In this document: piece by piece, positions 1-5,366 of the stretch
How the letters are laid out: the number at the start of each line of letters is the position of its first letter
How positions within the stretch are numbered: the first letter of the stretch is position 1
Source: an uncultured Synergistales bacterium
GTDB lineage: Bacteria; Synergistota; Synergistia; Synergistales; Aminobacteriaceae
Reading direction: 5' to 3'
Length of the DNA: 5,366 bases
Assembly (NCBI GenBank): GCA_905233295.1
Contig: CAJODX010000076.1
Coordinates: forward strand, 1 to 5,366
Notes under the pieces: model-generated
What the model saw: only the letters and a program-made list of their open reading frames with translations
What the model was told of the DNA's origin: nothing
The model's database searches: none
Made by a program: the position numbers and the translations under genes

Positions 1-519
1 CCCGACATCGTTATGATAGGAGAAATGCGCGACTTTGAAACAGCTCATATCGGAGTTCAGGCTTCACTGACGGGACATTTGGTTTTATCAACTCTTCACA
101 CGAACGATTCAATCAGCGCGATAATAAGGCTTGTCGATATGGGCATAGAACCTTATCTCGCGGCAAGCTGCATGATAGGCACTGTTGCGCAGAGACTTGC
201 AAGGCGTTTATGTCCTCATTGCCGCAAGGAAGTCGAACCTCCTGCAATGATGGCGAAACAGGGATTAAAAAGAGCGTTTGCTCCTGTCGGCTGTTCTGAA
301 TGCCACAACACAGGTTACAGAGGGCGTGTAGGTCTTTATGAACAGTTTGTCATTAACGAAGCTATTCAGGAGGCTTTTGTCAGCGGTGCTGCGGCTTCAA
401 AACTTCGCGATATTGCAAGAGAGAGCGGCTTCAAAACTCTTTGGGAAATCGGACTTTCTGCTGTTCAGTCGGGATTGACTTCGCCGGAAGAGCTGGCAAG
501 AGTTGCAGGAGAAGATTAA
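1..519 (+). CDS. gspE: GspE/PilB-family secretion/pilus assembly ATPase, C-terminal part (5' end outside window)
   Basis: This is the cytoplasmic hexameric ATPase that powers assembly of type IV pili or of the type II secretion pseudopilus. The frame is open from base 1, and 172 residues are visible before TAA. The window opens inside the Walker B block (PDIVMIGEMRD, visible residues 1-11, with Glu8). The His box follows (TGHLVLSTLHTND, 24-36), then the QRLARRL segment (64-70). A zinc-binding tetracysteine pair comes next, CPHC at 71-74 and CSEC at 98-101. The four cysteines are typical of GspE/PilB extension ATPases and argue against the PilT retraction ATPase. The Walker A region and N-terminal domains lie upstream of the window. 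'GEMRD' in place of the commoner 'GEIRD' resembles PilT, but the rest is GspE-like. Pilus versus type II secretion cannot be decided here. The gspF partner lies one gene downstream, which supports a shared assembly machine. Confidence 0.95.
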   Translation, partial: PDIVMIGEMRDFETAHIGVQASLTGHLVLSTLHTNDSISAIIRLVDMGIEPYLAASCMIGTVAQRLARRLCPHCRKEVEPPAMMAKQGLKRAFAPVGCSECHNTGYRGRVGLYEQFVINEAIQEAFVSGAAASKLRDIARESGFKTLWEIGLSAVQSGLTSPEELARVAGED

Positions 520-524
520 ATTTT

Positions 525-551
525 AATTTAGAAATGAGAATTTAGAAATGA
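525..551 (+). repeat. 13-bp tandem direct repeat duplicating a start-codon context
   Basis: AATTTAGAAATGA occurs at 525-537 and again, identically, at 539-551, separated by one G (14-base period). The second copy contains the deacetylase start codon (548-550). The first copy contains an ATG at 534-536 in another frame. That ATG opens a three-codon reading frame (Met-Arg-Ile-TAG, ending at 545), which stops two bases before the true start. The repeat fills nearly all of the 28-base gap after gspE. A short tandem duplication, for example from replication slippage, is the simplest origin. An effect on translation is inference only. Confidence 0.85.
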
Positions 552-1396
552 AAAAAATTTTTTTAGCATTAAGTTTTGTATTTATATTTTCGCTATCGGT
601 CTTTGCTTATGAGCCTGAAATCAAAGAAAACCGCGCTTATTTTCCGCCGGTTATCATGTATCACGATATAAAAATAGAAGCACATGATAAATTTGATGTA
701 CTGCTTGAAGATTTTTGCGCCCAGCTTGACTGGCTCAAAGAAAATAATTACAAAACTCTTTCAATGGAAGAATTTGTGTCAATTATTAAAAAAGGGAAAC
801 CTTTTCCGGAAAAATCTGTTTTATTAACTTTCGATGACGGTTACAGCGGTATCGCTAACTATGCTGTTACCGAACTCAAAAAACGCGAAATGAAAGGAAC
901 GTTTTTTATTATTACGGACATGCTCGGCGTTTTCAGCACCAGATACGTTCACACTACGGAAAAGCAGCTGAAAGAAATTGCAAATAATAAACTTTTTTCA
1001 ATAGGTTCACACACTCTTTCACATCCTCATCTTTTAGAGTTAAATGAAGATGATTTAGAAGATGAGATTGAAGACTCAAAAGAATTTCTTGAAAAACTGA
1101 CAGGCAGAAAAGTTTTAGCATTTGCTTATCCTTACGGCGAGTTCGACGATGATATTGTTAAAAGAGTAATAGACGCAGGCTATGAAGCCGCCTTTGCAGT
1201 TCAAAATGGTCAGCTCTGCGACTATCCTGCACGTTACACTATTCCAAGAATTTATATGGGCTTGGATTTGTGCAAAAATAATCAAGAACTTTTCAAAAAA
1301 TACGTTCAAGATTATAAAAACATGCCGCCGGAAGCATTTGAAGAACGTTTTGAGCCGCTTCCTGTTGATGCTCATTTCTTCGAGAAAAAAAATTAA
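548..1396 (+). CDS. Exported polysaccharide deacetylase (NodB domain, carbohydrate esterase 4 type)
   Basis: This is predicted to be a metal-dependent hydrolase that removes N- or O-acetyl groups from peptidoglycan or another polysaccharide outside the cytoplasm. The 282-residue product starts with a signal peptide: Lys2-Lys3, a hydrophobic core to about residue 19, and a likely cleavage after Ala20 (VFA|YE). No lipobox is seen. NodB motifs appear in order: PPVIMYHDI near 33-41; TFDDGY at 94-99, with Asp96 the likely base and Asp97 a metal ligand; SHTLSH at 154-159, with His155 and His159 as metal ligands; AYPYG at 193-197; DAGYEAAF at 209-216; and IPRI at 232-235. The catalytic set looks intact, so an active enzyme is expected. 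The substrate cannot be read from sequence. The gene sits 28 bases after gspE and 3 bases before gspF, and is visibly more AT-rich than either. The chosen start gives a proper signal peptide; the only Shine-Dalgarno-like sequence is a weak TGAG near 535-538. Confidence 0.93.
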   Translation: MKKIFLALSFVFIFSLSVFAYEPEIKENRAYFPPVIMYHDIKIEAHDKFDVLLEDFCAQLDWLKENNYKTLSMEEFVSIIKKGKPFPEKSVLLTFDDGYSGIANYAVTELKKREMKGTFFIITDMLGVFSTRYVHTTEKQLKEIANNKLFSIGSHTLSHPHLLELNEDDLEDEIEDSKEFLEKLTGRKVLAFAYPYGEFDDDIVKRVIDAGYEAAFAVQNGQLCDYPARYTIPRIYMGLDLCKNNQELFKKYVQDYKNMPPEAFEERFEPLPVDAHFFEKKN

Positions 1397-1399
1397 AAT

Positions 1400-2554
1400 A
1401 TGCCTTACTTTAATTATTCGGGTTACGACCCTAAAGGAAAAAGCACAAAAGGCACAGTCGAAGCAGCTTCGTCAATACAGGCTGTCGATAAACTTTCGGA
1501 ACGCGGGATTGTCGTAGTCGATGTAAAGCTATCCGAAGAAAAAAAAGGCGGCAAAGTAAAAATAAAATTACTTCCGCTTGAACAGCATATTTTTTTCTGT
1601 CGCAGTGTTGCTTCGTATCTTAAATCAGGTTTGCCCCTCGCTGATGCTCTCAGAATAATGTCAAAACAGACCCGCGACAAAATTATGAAGCCGGTCATTG
1701 AAAAAATTTTAGCTGAAGTCGAAGGCGGAAGGAAATTTCACACTGCGCTGGCTGAGTCGGGGGCATTCCGTGAAAGTTTGTGGCGCGTTGCAGAGTCCGG
1801 CGAACAGAGCGGAACTTTAATTTCAGTTTTGACCGAAGCTGCTGACGAGTTCAAACTCGAAGACGATTTGCAGAGAAAAATACGCGGCGCAATGACTTAC
1901 CCTATAATAATGATGATAGTCGGTGTTGGTGTTGTGTCGTTTATGATAACGTACGTTGTTCCGAAAATTTCTGATTTATTCGCGGATATGCATCAGACTT
2001 TGCCTTTGCCGACAAGAATTTTAATCGCAATGTCGGACTTTCTCGTGAATTACGGAATATATTTGTTGATCGCTCTCCTGCTCGGATATTTATACATGAA
2101 ACGAAAAGGAAAATCTTTAACATTCCCCGGCATGAAAGGTATCAGAGATCAATTAAATCTCGCTCTTGTAATGTCGCATATAGCAACGCTGCTGAAATCG
2201 GGGATTCCTTTGGTGTCGGCGTTGAAAATGGCTTCATCAATGGACGTTTACAAACAGAGATGGCTTGATGCCGCAGAGATGGTCAAGGCAGGACATAAAT
2301 TTGACAGAGCGTTAGAAAAAATCGGAATGCCTGAAGAGACTGTCGCTGTTGTCCGTGTCGGCGAGATGGGCGGAGATCTTCACGGCGCATTAACGAACGT
2401 ATCTGACCAGTGCCGCGAAATGGCGCAGTCCAGAATGGAAAAACTTTCGACATTGCTTGAACCTATTTTGGTTTTATCGCTCGGCTTGTCGGTTGGTTTC
2501 ATAGTGCTTGCGATTCTGACACCCGTCTTTGATCTTGCCGGTATTGTCAGGTAA
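1400..2554 (+). CDS. gspF: GspF/PilC-family inner-membrane platform protein of type IV pilus/type II secretion system
   Basis: This is the polytopic inner-membrane protein on which the GspE/PilB ATPase acts to add pilin or pseudopilin subunits to the fibre. The 384-residue product has the family's length and layout. The N-terminus is typical (MPYFNYSGYDPKGKSTKG, with the 'A..KL..RGI' segment at about 28-37). Two related cytoplasmic GspF domains follow, at about 65-165 and 255-355. Each begins with a similar block ('FFCRSVASYLKSGLPL' at 65-80; 'MSHIATLLKSGIPL' at 258-271) and contains a glycine motif (GEQSG at 134-138; GEMGGDL at 321-327). Membrane segments are predicted at about 168-188, 213-233 and 355-375. 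The start lies three bases after the deacetylase stop and has no good Shine-Dalgarno sequence, so translational coupling is likely. No pseudopilin gene follows; sbcD begins 6 bases downstream after tandem TAA stops. Confidence 0.95.
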   Translation: MPYFNYSGYDPKGKSTKGTVEAASSIQAVDKLSERGIVVVDVKLSEEKKGGKVKIKLLPLEQHIFFCRSVASYLKSGLPLADALRIMSKQTRDKIMKPVIEKILAEVEGGRKFHTALAESGAFRESLWRVAESGEQSGTLISVLTEAADEFKLEDDLQRKIRGAMTYPIIMMIVGVGVVSFMITYVVPKISDLFADMHQTLPLPTRILIAMSDFLVNYGIYLLIALLLGYLYMKRKGKSLTFPGMKGIRDQLNLALVMSHIATLLKSGIPLVSALKMASSMDVYKQRWLDAAEMVKAGHKFDRALEKIGMPEETVAVVRVGEMGGDLHGALTNVSDQCREMAQSRMEKLSTLLEPILVLSLGLSVGFIVLAILTPVFDLAGIVR

Positions 2555-2560
2555 TAAATT

Positions 2561-3778
2561 ATGATAAAAAAAATTCTTCACACATCAGACTGGCATATAG
2601 GCAGAAAATTAAAAAATAAAGAACGTTATGAAGAGTTCAAAAAATTTTTTGCGTGGCTCGAAGACGTTATAAAAAATGAAAATATTGACGCTCTTCTGGT
2701 TGCCGGAGATATTTTTGACAACACAACGCCCGGAACAAAAGCTCAGGATCTTTATTATTCGTTTCTGAGCCGCATAGCTGAATCAAATTGCAGACACGTT
2801 GTCATAATCTCAGGCAATCACGATTCGCCGGCATTCATTGACGCTCCGAAAGATTTATTAAAAATTTTCAAAATTCATGTAGTCGGTCAGGCATGCGAAA
2901 ATCCTGAAGACGAGGTTATAACGTTAAACGGCAGCTCAGGAGAGCCGGAGCTGATTGTCTGCGCCGTGCCGTATCTCAGAGAACGTGATGTAAGGATTTT
3001 CAGCGTTTCTGATGATATTGGCAAAATCGAAAATTCTTTGCTTGAAGGCATAAAAAATCATTACGAAAAAGTTTTCGCACAGTCATTAAAAATCCGCAGA
3101 GATTCAAAAATTCCCATTATCGCGATGGGGCATTTGTTTACACACGGCGGACGTGTAACTGACGGAGACGGCGTGAGAACTCTTTACTATGTCGGAACGG
3201 CTGTCGAAGTCGAGAGCAATCTGTTTCCGGAATTTTTAACTTACACTGCGCTCGGGCATCTGCATTCGCCACAGAAAATTTCGCGTGAAAATATCCGTTA
3301 CAGCGGTGCGCCCTTTGCAATGGGATTCGGTGAAGCCGGTACAAAAAAAGCCGTTTGCGTTCTTGAACTTGACGGAGAAAATCTCATCAGCGTGAAAGAA
3401 ATCCCTGTGCCTGTCTTTCAGCGTCTTGAAAGAATCAGCGGCGGACTTGAAAAAATTTTTTCGGAACTTGAATCCTTCGGGAATGAAAAAGAATCAATCT
3501 GGCTCGACATCACATACAGCGGAGAAGAAATTTCGGGAAGTCTTCAGGAAAAAATTTCAGAATACATAAAAAAATTTCCCCTGCTTGAAATTCTGAGTTT
3601 ACGCGATGAGAGCAGGAAACAAAATGAAATTTTTAAGACTGAAAAAACAAAAAGTCTTGAACAGTTCACAGAACTTGAAATGTTTGAGCTTTGTCTTGAT
3701 GAAAATAAAGTCCCGGACAGCCAGCGGGAAATTTTTATGCGGATGTACCGGGATATTTTGAACAAACTTGAAGAATAG
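2561..3778 (+). CDS. sbcD: SbcD/Mre11-type nuclease subunit (exonuclease SbcCD subunit D)
   Basis: SbcD is the Mn-dependent nuclease subunit of the SbcCD (Rad50-Mre11-like) complex, which opens DNA hairpins and protein-blocked ends during repair and replication. The 405-residue product is full length for the family. Calcineurin-type phosphoesterase motifs are all present: HTSDWHIG at 7-14 (Asp10, His12), GDIFD at 49-53 (Asp50), GNHDSP at 85-90 (Asn86, His87, Asp88), GHLF at 190-193 (His191) and GHLHSP at 232-237 (His233, His235). The segment RYSGAPFAMGFGE (246-258) closes the catalytic domain, followed by an acidic/basic C-terminal region of the SbcD_C type. The start has a weak AGG about nine bases upstream. 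It lies six bases after gspF, so it is probably cotranscribed. The ATPase partner gene sbcC, which commonly follows sbcD directly, is absent here: the next gene is on the opposite strand. Confidence 0.96.
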   Translation: MIKKILHTSDWHIGRKLKNKERYEEFKKFFAWLEDVIKNENIDALLVAGDIFDNTTPGTKAQDLYYSFLSRIAESNCRHVVIISGNHDSPAFIDAPKDLLKIFKIHVVGQACENPEDEVITLNGSSGEPELIVCAVPYLRERDVRIFSVSDDIGKIENSLLEGIKNHYEKVFAQSLKIRRDSKIPIIAMGHLFTHGGRVTDGDGVRTLYYVGTAVEVESNLFPEFLTYTALGHLHSPQKISRENIRYSGAPFAMGFGEAGTKKAVCVLELDGENLISVKEIPVPVFQRLERISGGLEKIFSELESFGNEKESIWLDITYSGEEISGSLQEKISEYIKKFPLLEILSLRDESRKQNEIFKTEKTKSLEQFTELEMFELCLDENKVPDSQREIFMRMYRDILNKLEE

Positions 3779-3779
3779 T

Positions 3780-5108
3780 TCACCTTACAAGACAGGGTTT
3801 CTTGTTGTCAAATTTCCAGCCCGGAATCAGATACTGCATTCCGATTGCGTCATCTCTTGCGCCGAGAGCATGCTCGAAATAAAGTTCGTTGGCTTTCTTA
3901 ATCTGTGCCATGTCAACTTCAATGCCCAGACCGCCTTTCTTCGGAAGGTCAATGCAGCCGCCGACAATCTGCATGGGTTCAACAGTAAGCCGTTCGCGAC
4001 CTTCCTGCCAGATCCAGTGAGTGTCGATACCGTTCATTCTGCCGGGAATCGCCGCAGCACACTGAACGACCATCGCGAGCGAAATGTCAAAATGATTGTT
4101 CGAGTGGCAACCCCACATCAAGCCGAAGTCCGCACACAGCTGACCTACACGGACAGAGCCGTTCATCGTCCAGAAATGAGGATCAGCAAGAGGAATATCA
4201 ACAGCCTGAAGAGTAAGAGCGTGGCACATCTGACGCCAGTCAGTGTTGATCATGTTCGTAGCTGTCGGCATCATTGCGGCTTTTCTGAACTCAGCCATGA
4301 CTTCGCGTCCGCTGAATCCGCCTTCAGCACCGCACGGATCTTCACAGTATGCAAGGCATTCCTTTAACTCAGGCGCAATTTCAAGAGCCTCTTTTAAACT
4401 CCAGCAGCCGTTCGGATCCAAGTCAACTCTTGCGTTCGGAAAAGCTTTTTTGATAGCCTGAACAGCTTTTAACTCTTCGCGAGGAGAGAGAACACCGCCT
4501 TTTAACTTGAAATCTTCAAAGCCGTATTTTTCGTGGGTGGCTTTTGCGAGCGCAACGATTTTTTCCGGCGTCAAAGCTTCTTCATGTCTGAGTCTGTACC
4601 AGTCGCAAGGTGAATCGGGTTCTTCTTCGTAAGGAAGATCTGTTTTTTTTCTGTCGCCGATGTAGAACAGATAACTCAAAAATCTGACTCTTTCGCGCTG
4701 TACACCGTCCCCCATAAGCGCCGCGGCAGGAACGTCAAGAAATTTTCCCATAAGGTCAAGCAACGGAGCTTCAACAGCCGTAACAACGTGAACGCCCGTT
4801 CTTAAATCGAAAGTCTGAAGTCCGCGGACATCATCTTTGATATTTTCATCGAGCCATTTGCGGATTTGATTTAACGTGTTTTTATAATCCGCGATTCGTG
4901 TTCCGACAACGAGATGTTTGACATCTTCGAGAGCCTTTGTGATTTTCTGACCGCCGGGGACTTCACCCGCGCCGATATTGCCGGAGCTGTCTTCGAGAAT
5001 GACTACGTTGCGTGTGAAAAAAGGCGCGTGCGCACCGCTGAGGTTCAACTCCATGCAGTCATGCCCTGCAACAGGGTAAACGTCCATTTTTACTATCTTA
5101 GGGATCAT
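3780..5108 (-). CDS. gudD: D-glucarate dehydratase (enolase superfamily)
   Basis: The enzyme dehydrates D-glucarate (and, in characterised relatives, L-idarate) to 5-dehydro-4-deoxy-D-glucarate in the cytoplasm, using Mg2+. The 442-residue product resembles E. coli GudD from end to end, as I recall that sequence, with a constant offset of four residues. The N-terminal capping domain contains NLSGAHAPFFTRN (22-34). The barrel carries FKLKGG (200-205, catalytic Lys203), DPNG (231-234, metal ligand Asp231), CEDPCG (255-260, Glu256), ATNM (283-286, Asn285), HSNNHF (335-340, catalytic His335) and IDTHW (361-365, Asp362). The C-terminus is the family-typical MQYLIPGW. These correspond to E. coli Lys207, Asp235, Glu260, Asn289, His339 and Asp366, so activity is expected. 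The start is fixed by a strong AAGGAG eight bases upstream. No transporter or later pathway enzyme is adjacent. GC content, about half by sampling, is higher than in the deacetylase or sbcD. Confidence 0.97.
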   Translation of the reverse strand: MIPKIVKMDVYPVAGHDCMELNLSGAHAPFFTRNVVILEDSSGNIGAGEVPGGQKITKALEDVKHLVVGTRIADYKNTLNQIRKWLDENIKDDVRGLQTFDLRTGVHVVTAVEAPLLDLMGKFLDVPAAALMGDGVQRERVRFLSYLFYIGDRKKTDLPYEEEPDSPCDWYRLRHEEALTPEKIVALAKATHEKYGFEDFKLKGGVLSPREELKAVQAIKKAFPNARVDLDPNGCWSLKEALEIAPELKECLAYCEDPCGAEGGFSGREVMAEFRKAAMMPTATNMINTDWRQMCHALTLQAVDIPLADPHFWTMNGSVRVGQLCADFGLMWGCHSNNHFDISLAMVVQCAAAIPGRMNGIDTHWIWQEGRERLTVEPMQIVGGCIDLPKKGGLGIEVDMAQIKKANELYFEHALGARDDAIGMQYLIPGWKFDNKKPCLVR

Positions 5109-5115
5109 AAAAATT

Positions 5116-5124
5116 TCTCCTTCT
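5116..5124 (-). promoter_or_regulatory. Shine-Dalgarno sequence of gudD
   Basis: On the - strand the sequence reads AGAAGGAGA. Its AAGGAG core (5122-5117) lies eight bases before the ATG at 5108-5106. It is the strongest ribosome binding site in the window and decides the gudD start. The left-hand operon genes have only weak ones. Confidence 0.9.
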
Positions 5125-5161
5125 GGATTAAATTTTATTTATTTGATGGATTGATGAAAAA

Positions 5162-5188
5162 ATTCTATCACATTAAAAAATTTCACAA
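5162..5188 (-). promoter_or_regulatory. Candidate sigma-70 type promoter of gudD (extended -10)
   Basis: On the - strand TAGAAT (5167-5162) is preceded by TG and one base (5170-5168), giving an extended -10 match. A poor -35 candidate is TTGTGA (5188-5183) with a short 15-base spacer; TTTTGT with a 17-base spacer is an alternative. Transcription would start near 5155, leaving a leader of roughly 45-50 bases. The region is very AT-rich, so chance matches are easy, but its place between a terminator and a strong ribosome binding site makes a promoter plausible. Confidence 0.5.
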
Positions 5189-5223
5189 AAAAACAGACAG
5201 GATTTTTGATTTATTCCTGTCTG
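5187..5223 (-). terminator. Rho-independent terminator of the right-hand - strand gene
   Basis: CAGACAGGA (5194-5202) and TCCTGTCTG (5215-5223) form a perfect 9-bp stem with a 12-base loop. On the - strand the stem is followed at once by seven T (5193-5187), the classic intrinsic terminator layout. It begins 22 bases after the stop codon at 5246-5248. On the + strand the stem is followed by A residues, so it would work only in the - direction. Confidence 0.85.
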
Positions 5224-5245
5224 AAAAAAATTTTGGAAAGTTAAT

Positions 5246-5366
5246 TTACTTTTTAGCCGGAAGAGCCTTTGCCGCCTTTGCAGGTTTGGCTGGTTTCGCC
5301 GGCTTGCGTGCCTGAGTTTTTCCGCCCTCATGTTCAATCTTGAACTGCGAGAGAGATTCCGTGATG
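5246..5366 (-). CDS. C-terminal end of an unidentified protein, possibly a methyl-accepting chemotaxis protein with a Lys/Pro/Ala tail (5' end outside window)
   Basis: Thirty-nine codons are readable on the - strand from the window edge to TAA (5248-5246). The visible start, ITESLSQFKI, resembles the conserved end of chemoreceptor signalling domains, where the coiled coil finishes in an 'L..FKI'-like stretch. It is followed by EHEGGKTQAR and then a basic tail of repeated Lys-Pro-Ala units ending in ALPAKK. Such flexible tails occur on some chemoreceptors and also on nucleoid or RNA-binding proteins. The reading frame is supported by the terminator 22 bases beyond the stop and by the coherent tail composition. 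The chemoreceptor call rests on about ten residues and is an inference; the existence of the gene is much surer than its function. Its own terminator suggests it is not cotranscribed with gudD. Confidence 0.6.
   Translation of the reverse strand, partial: ITESLSQFKIEHEGGKTQARKPAKPAKPAKAAKALPAKK

Noticed and set aside
1..519. Possibility that the first gene is the PilT retraction ATPase, because of its GEMRD motif
   Set aside because: The two CxxC pairs and the 'GHLVLSTLHTND' block are typical of GspE/PilB and not of PilT.
1182..1517. Open frame of 111 codons on the + strand overlapping the deacetylase and gspF
   Set aside because: It is a shifted-frame shadow of two well-supported genes and has no family signature.
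2516..2550. CTGACA/TGTCAG inverted repeat at the end of gspF, considered as a terminator or translational control hairpin before sbcD
   Set aside because: The loop is long, there is no T-tract after it, and it falls in coding sequence; a chance match is likelier.
3787..3805. Inverted repeat ACAAGA/TCTTGT just inside the gudD end, considered as a terminator for sbcD
   Set aside because: The stem is only six mostly A-T pairs and lacks a proper T-tract on either strand.
3768..4367. Open frame of 199 codons on the + strand, opposite gudD
   Set aside because: It lies almost wholly antisense to the strongly conserved gudD, shows no recognisable domain and has no ribosome binding site; it is a by-product of the GC-rich gudD codons.
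4914..5315. Open frame of 133 codons on the + strand across the gudD start and the terminator
   Set aside because: It crosses the gudD N-terminus, its promoter, a terminator and the end of another - strand gene; its Ala/Gly/Phe-rich end is simply the complement of the Lys/Pro/Ala tail.

Overview
This 5366-base window looks like ordinary chromosome from an anaerobic, Gram-negative-type bacterium of moderate, uneven GC content. That lifestyle is inferred from the gene families: a type IV pilus or type II secretion assembly ATPase and platform protein, an SbcD nuclease, a D-glucarate dehydratase, and possibly a chemoreceptor. Synergistota or Negativicutes would fit, but no gene here fixes the taxon. 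There are no RNA genes, CRISPR arrays, insertion sequences or phage genes that I can support.

Left half, + strand (1-3778): four genes run head to tail with gaps of 28, 3 and 6 bases, so they are very probably one operon. They are the C-terminal part of a GspE/PilB assembly ATPase (cut by the window edge), an exported NodB-type polysaccharide deacetylase, a complete GspF/PilC inner-membrane platform protein, and a complete SbcD nuclease subunit. The ATPase and platform protein work together to push pilin or pseudopilin fibres through the envelope. The deacetylase lies between them and may modify peptidoglycan or a surface polysaccharide. SbcD is a DNA-repair protein with no obvious link to pili, and its usual partner gene sbcC is not next to it.

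Right half, - strand (3780-5366): a complete D-glucarate dehydratase gene (gudD) ends one base from the end of sbcD, tail to tail. It has a strong Shine-Dalgarno sequence, a plausible extended -10 promoter, and an upstream rho-independent terminator belonging to the next - strand gene. Only the last 39 codons of that gene are visible. They encode an 'LSQFKI'-type ending resembling a methyl-accepting chemotaxis protein, followed by a Lys/Pro/Ala-rich tail.

I do not see a clearly new biological system. The points most worth a second look are the deacetylase inserted between the two secretion genes, with a 13-base tandem duplication copying its start codon; the orphan sbcD; the stand-alone gudD of different base composition; and the compact terminator-promoter junction upstream of gudD.
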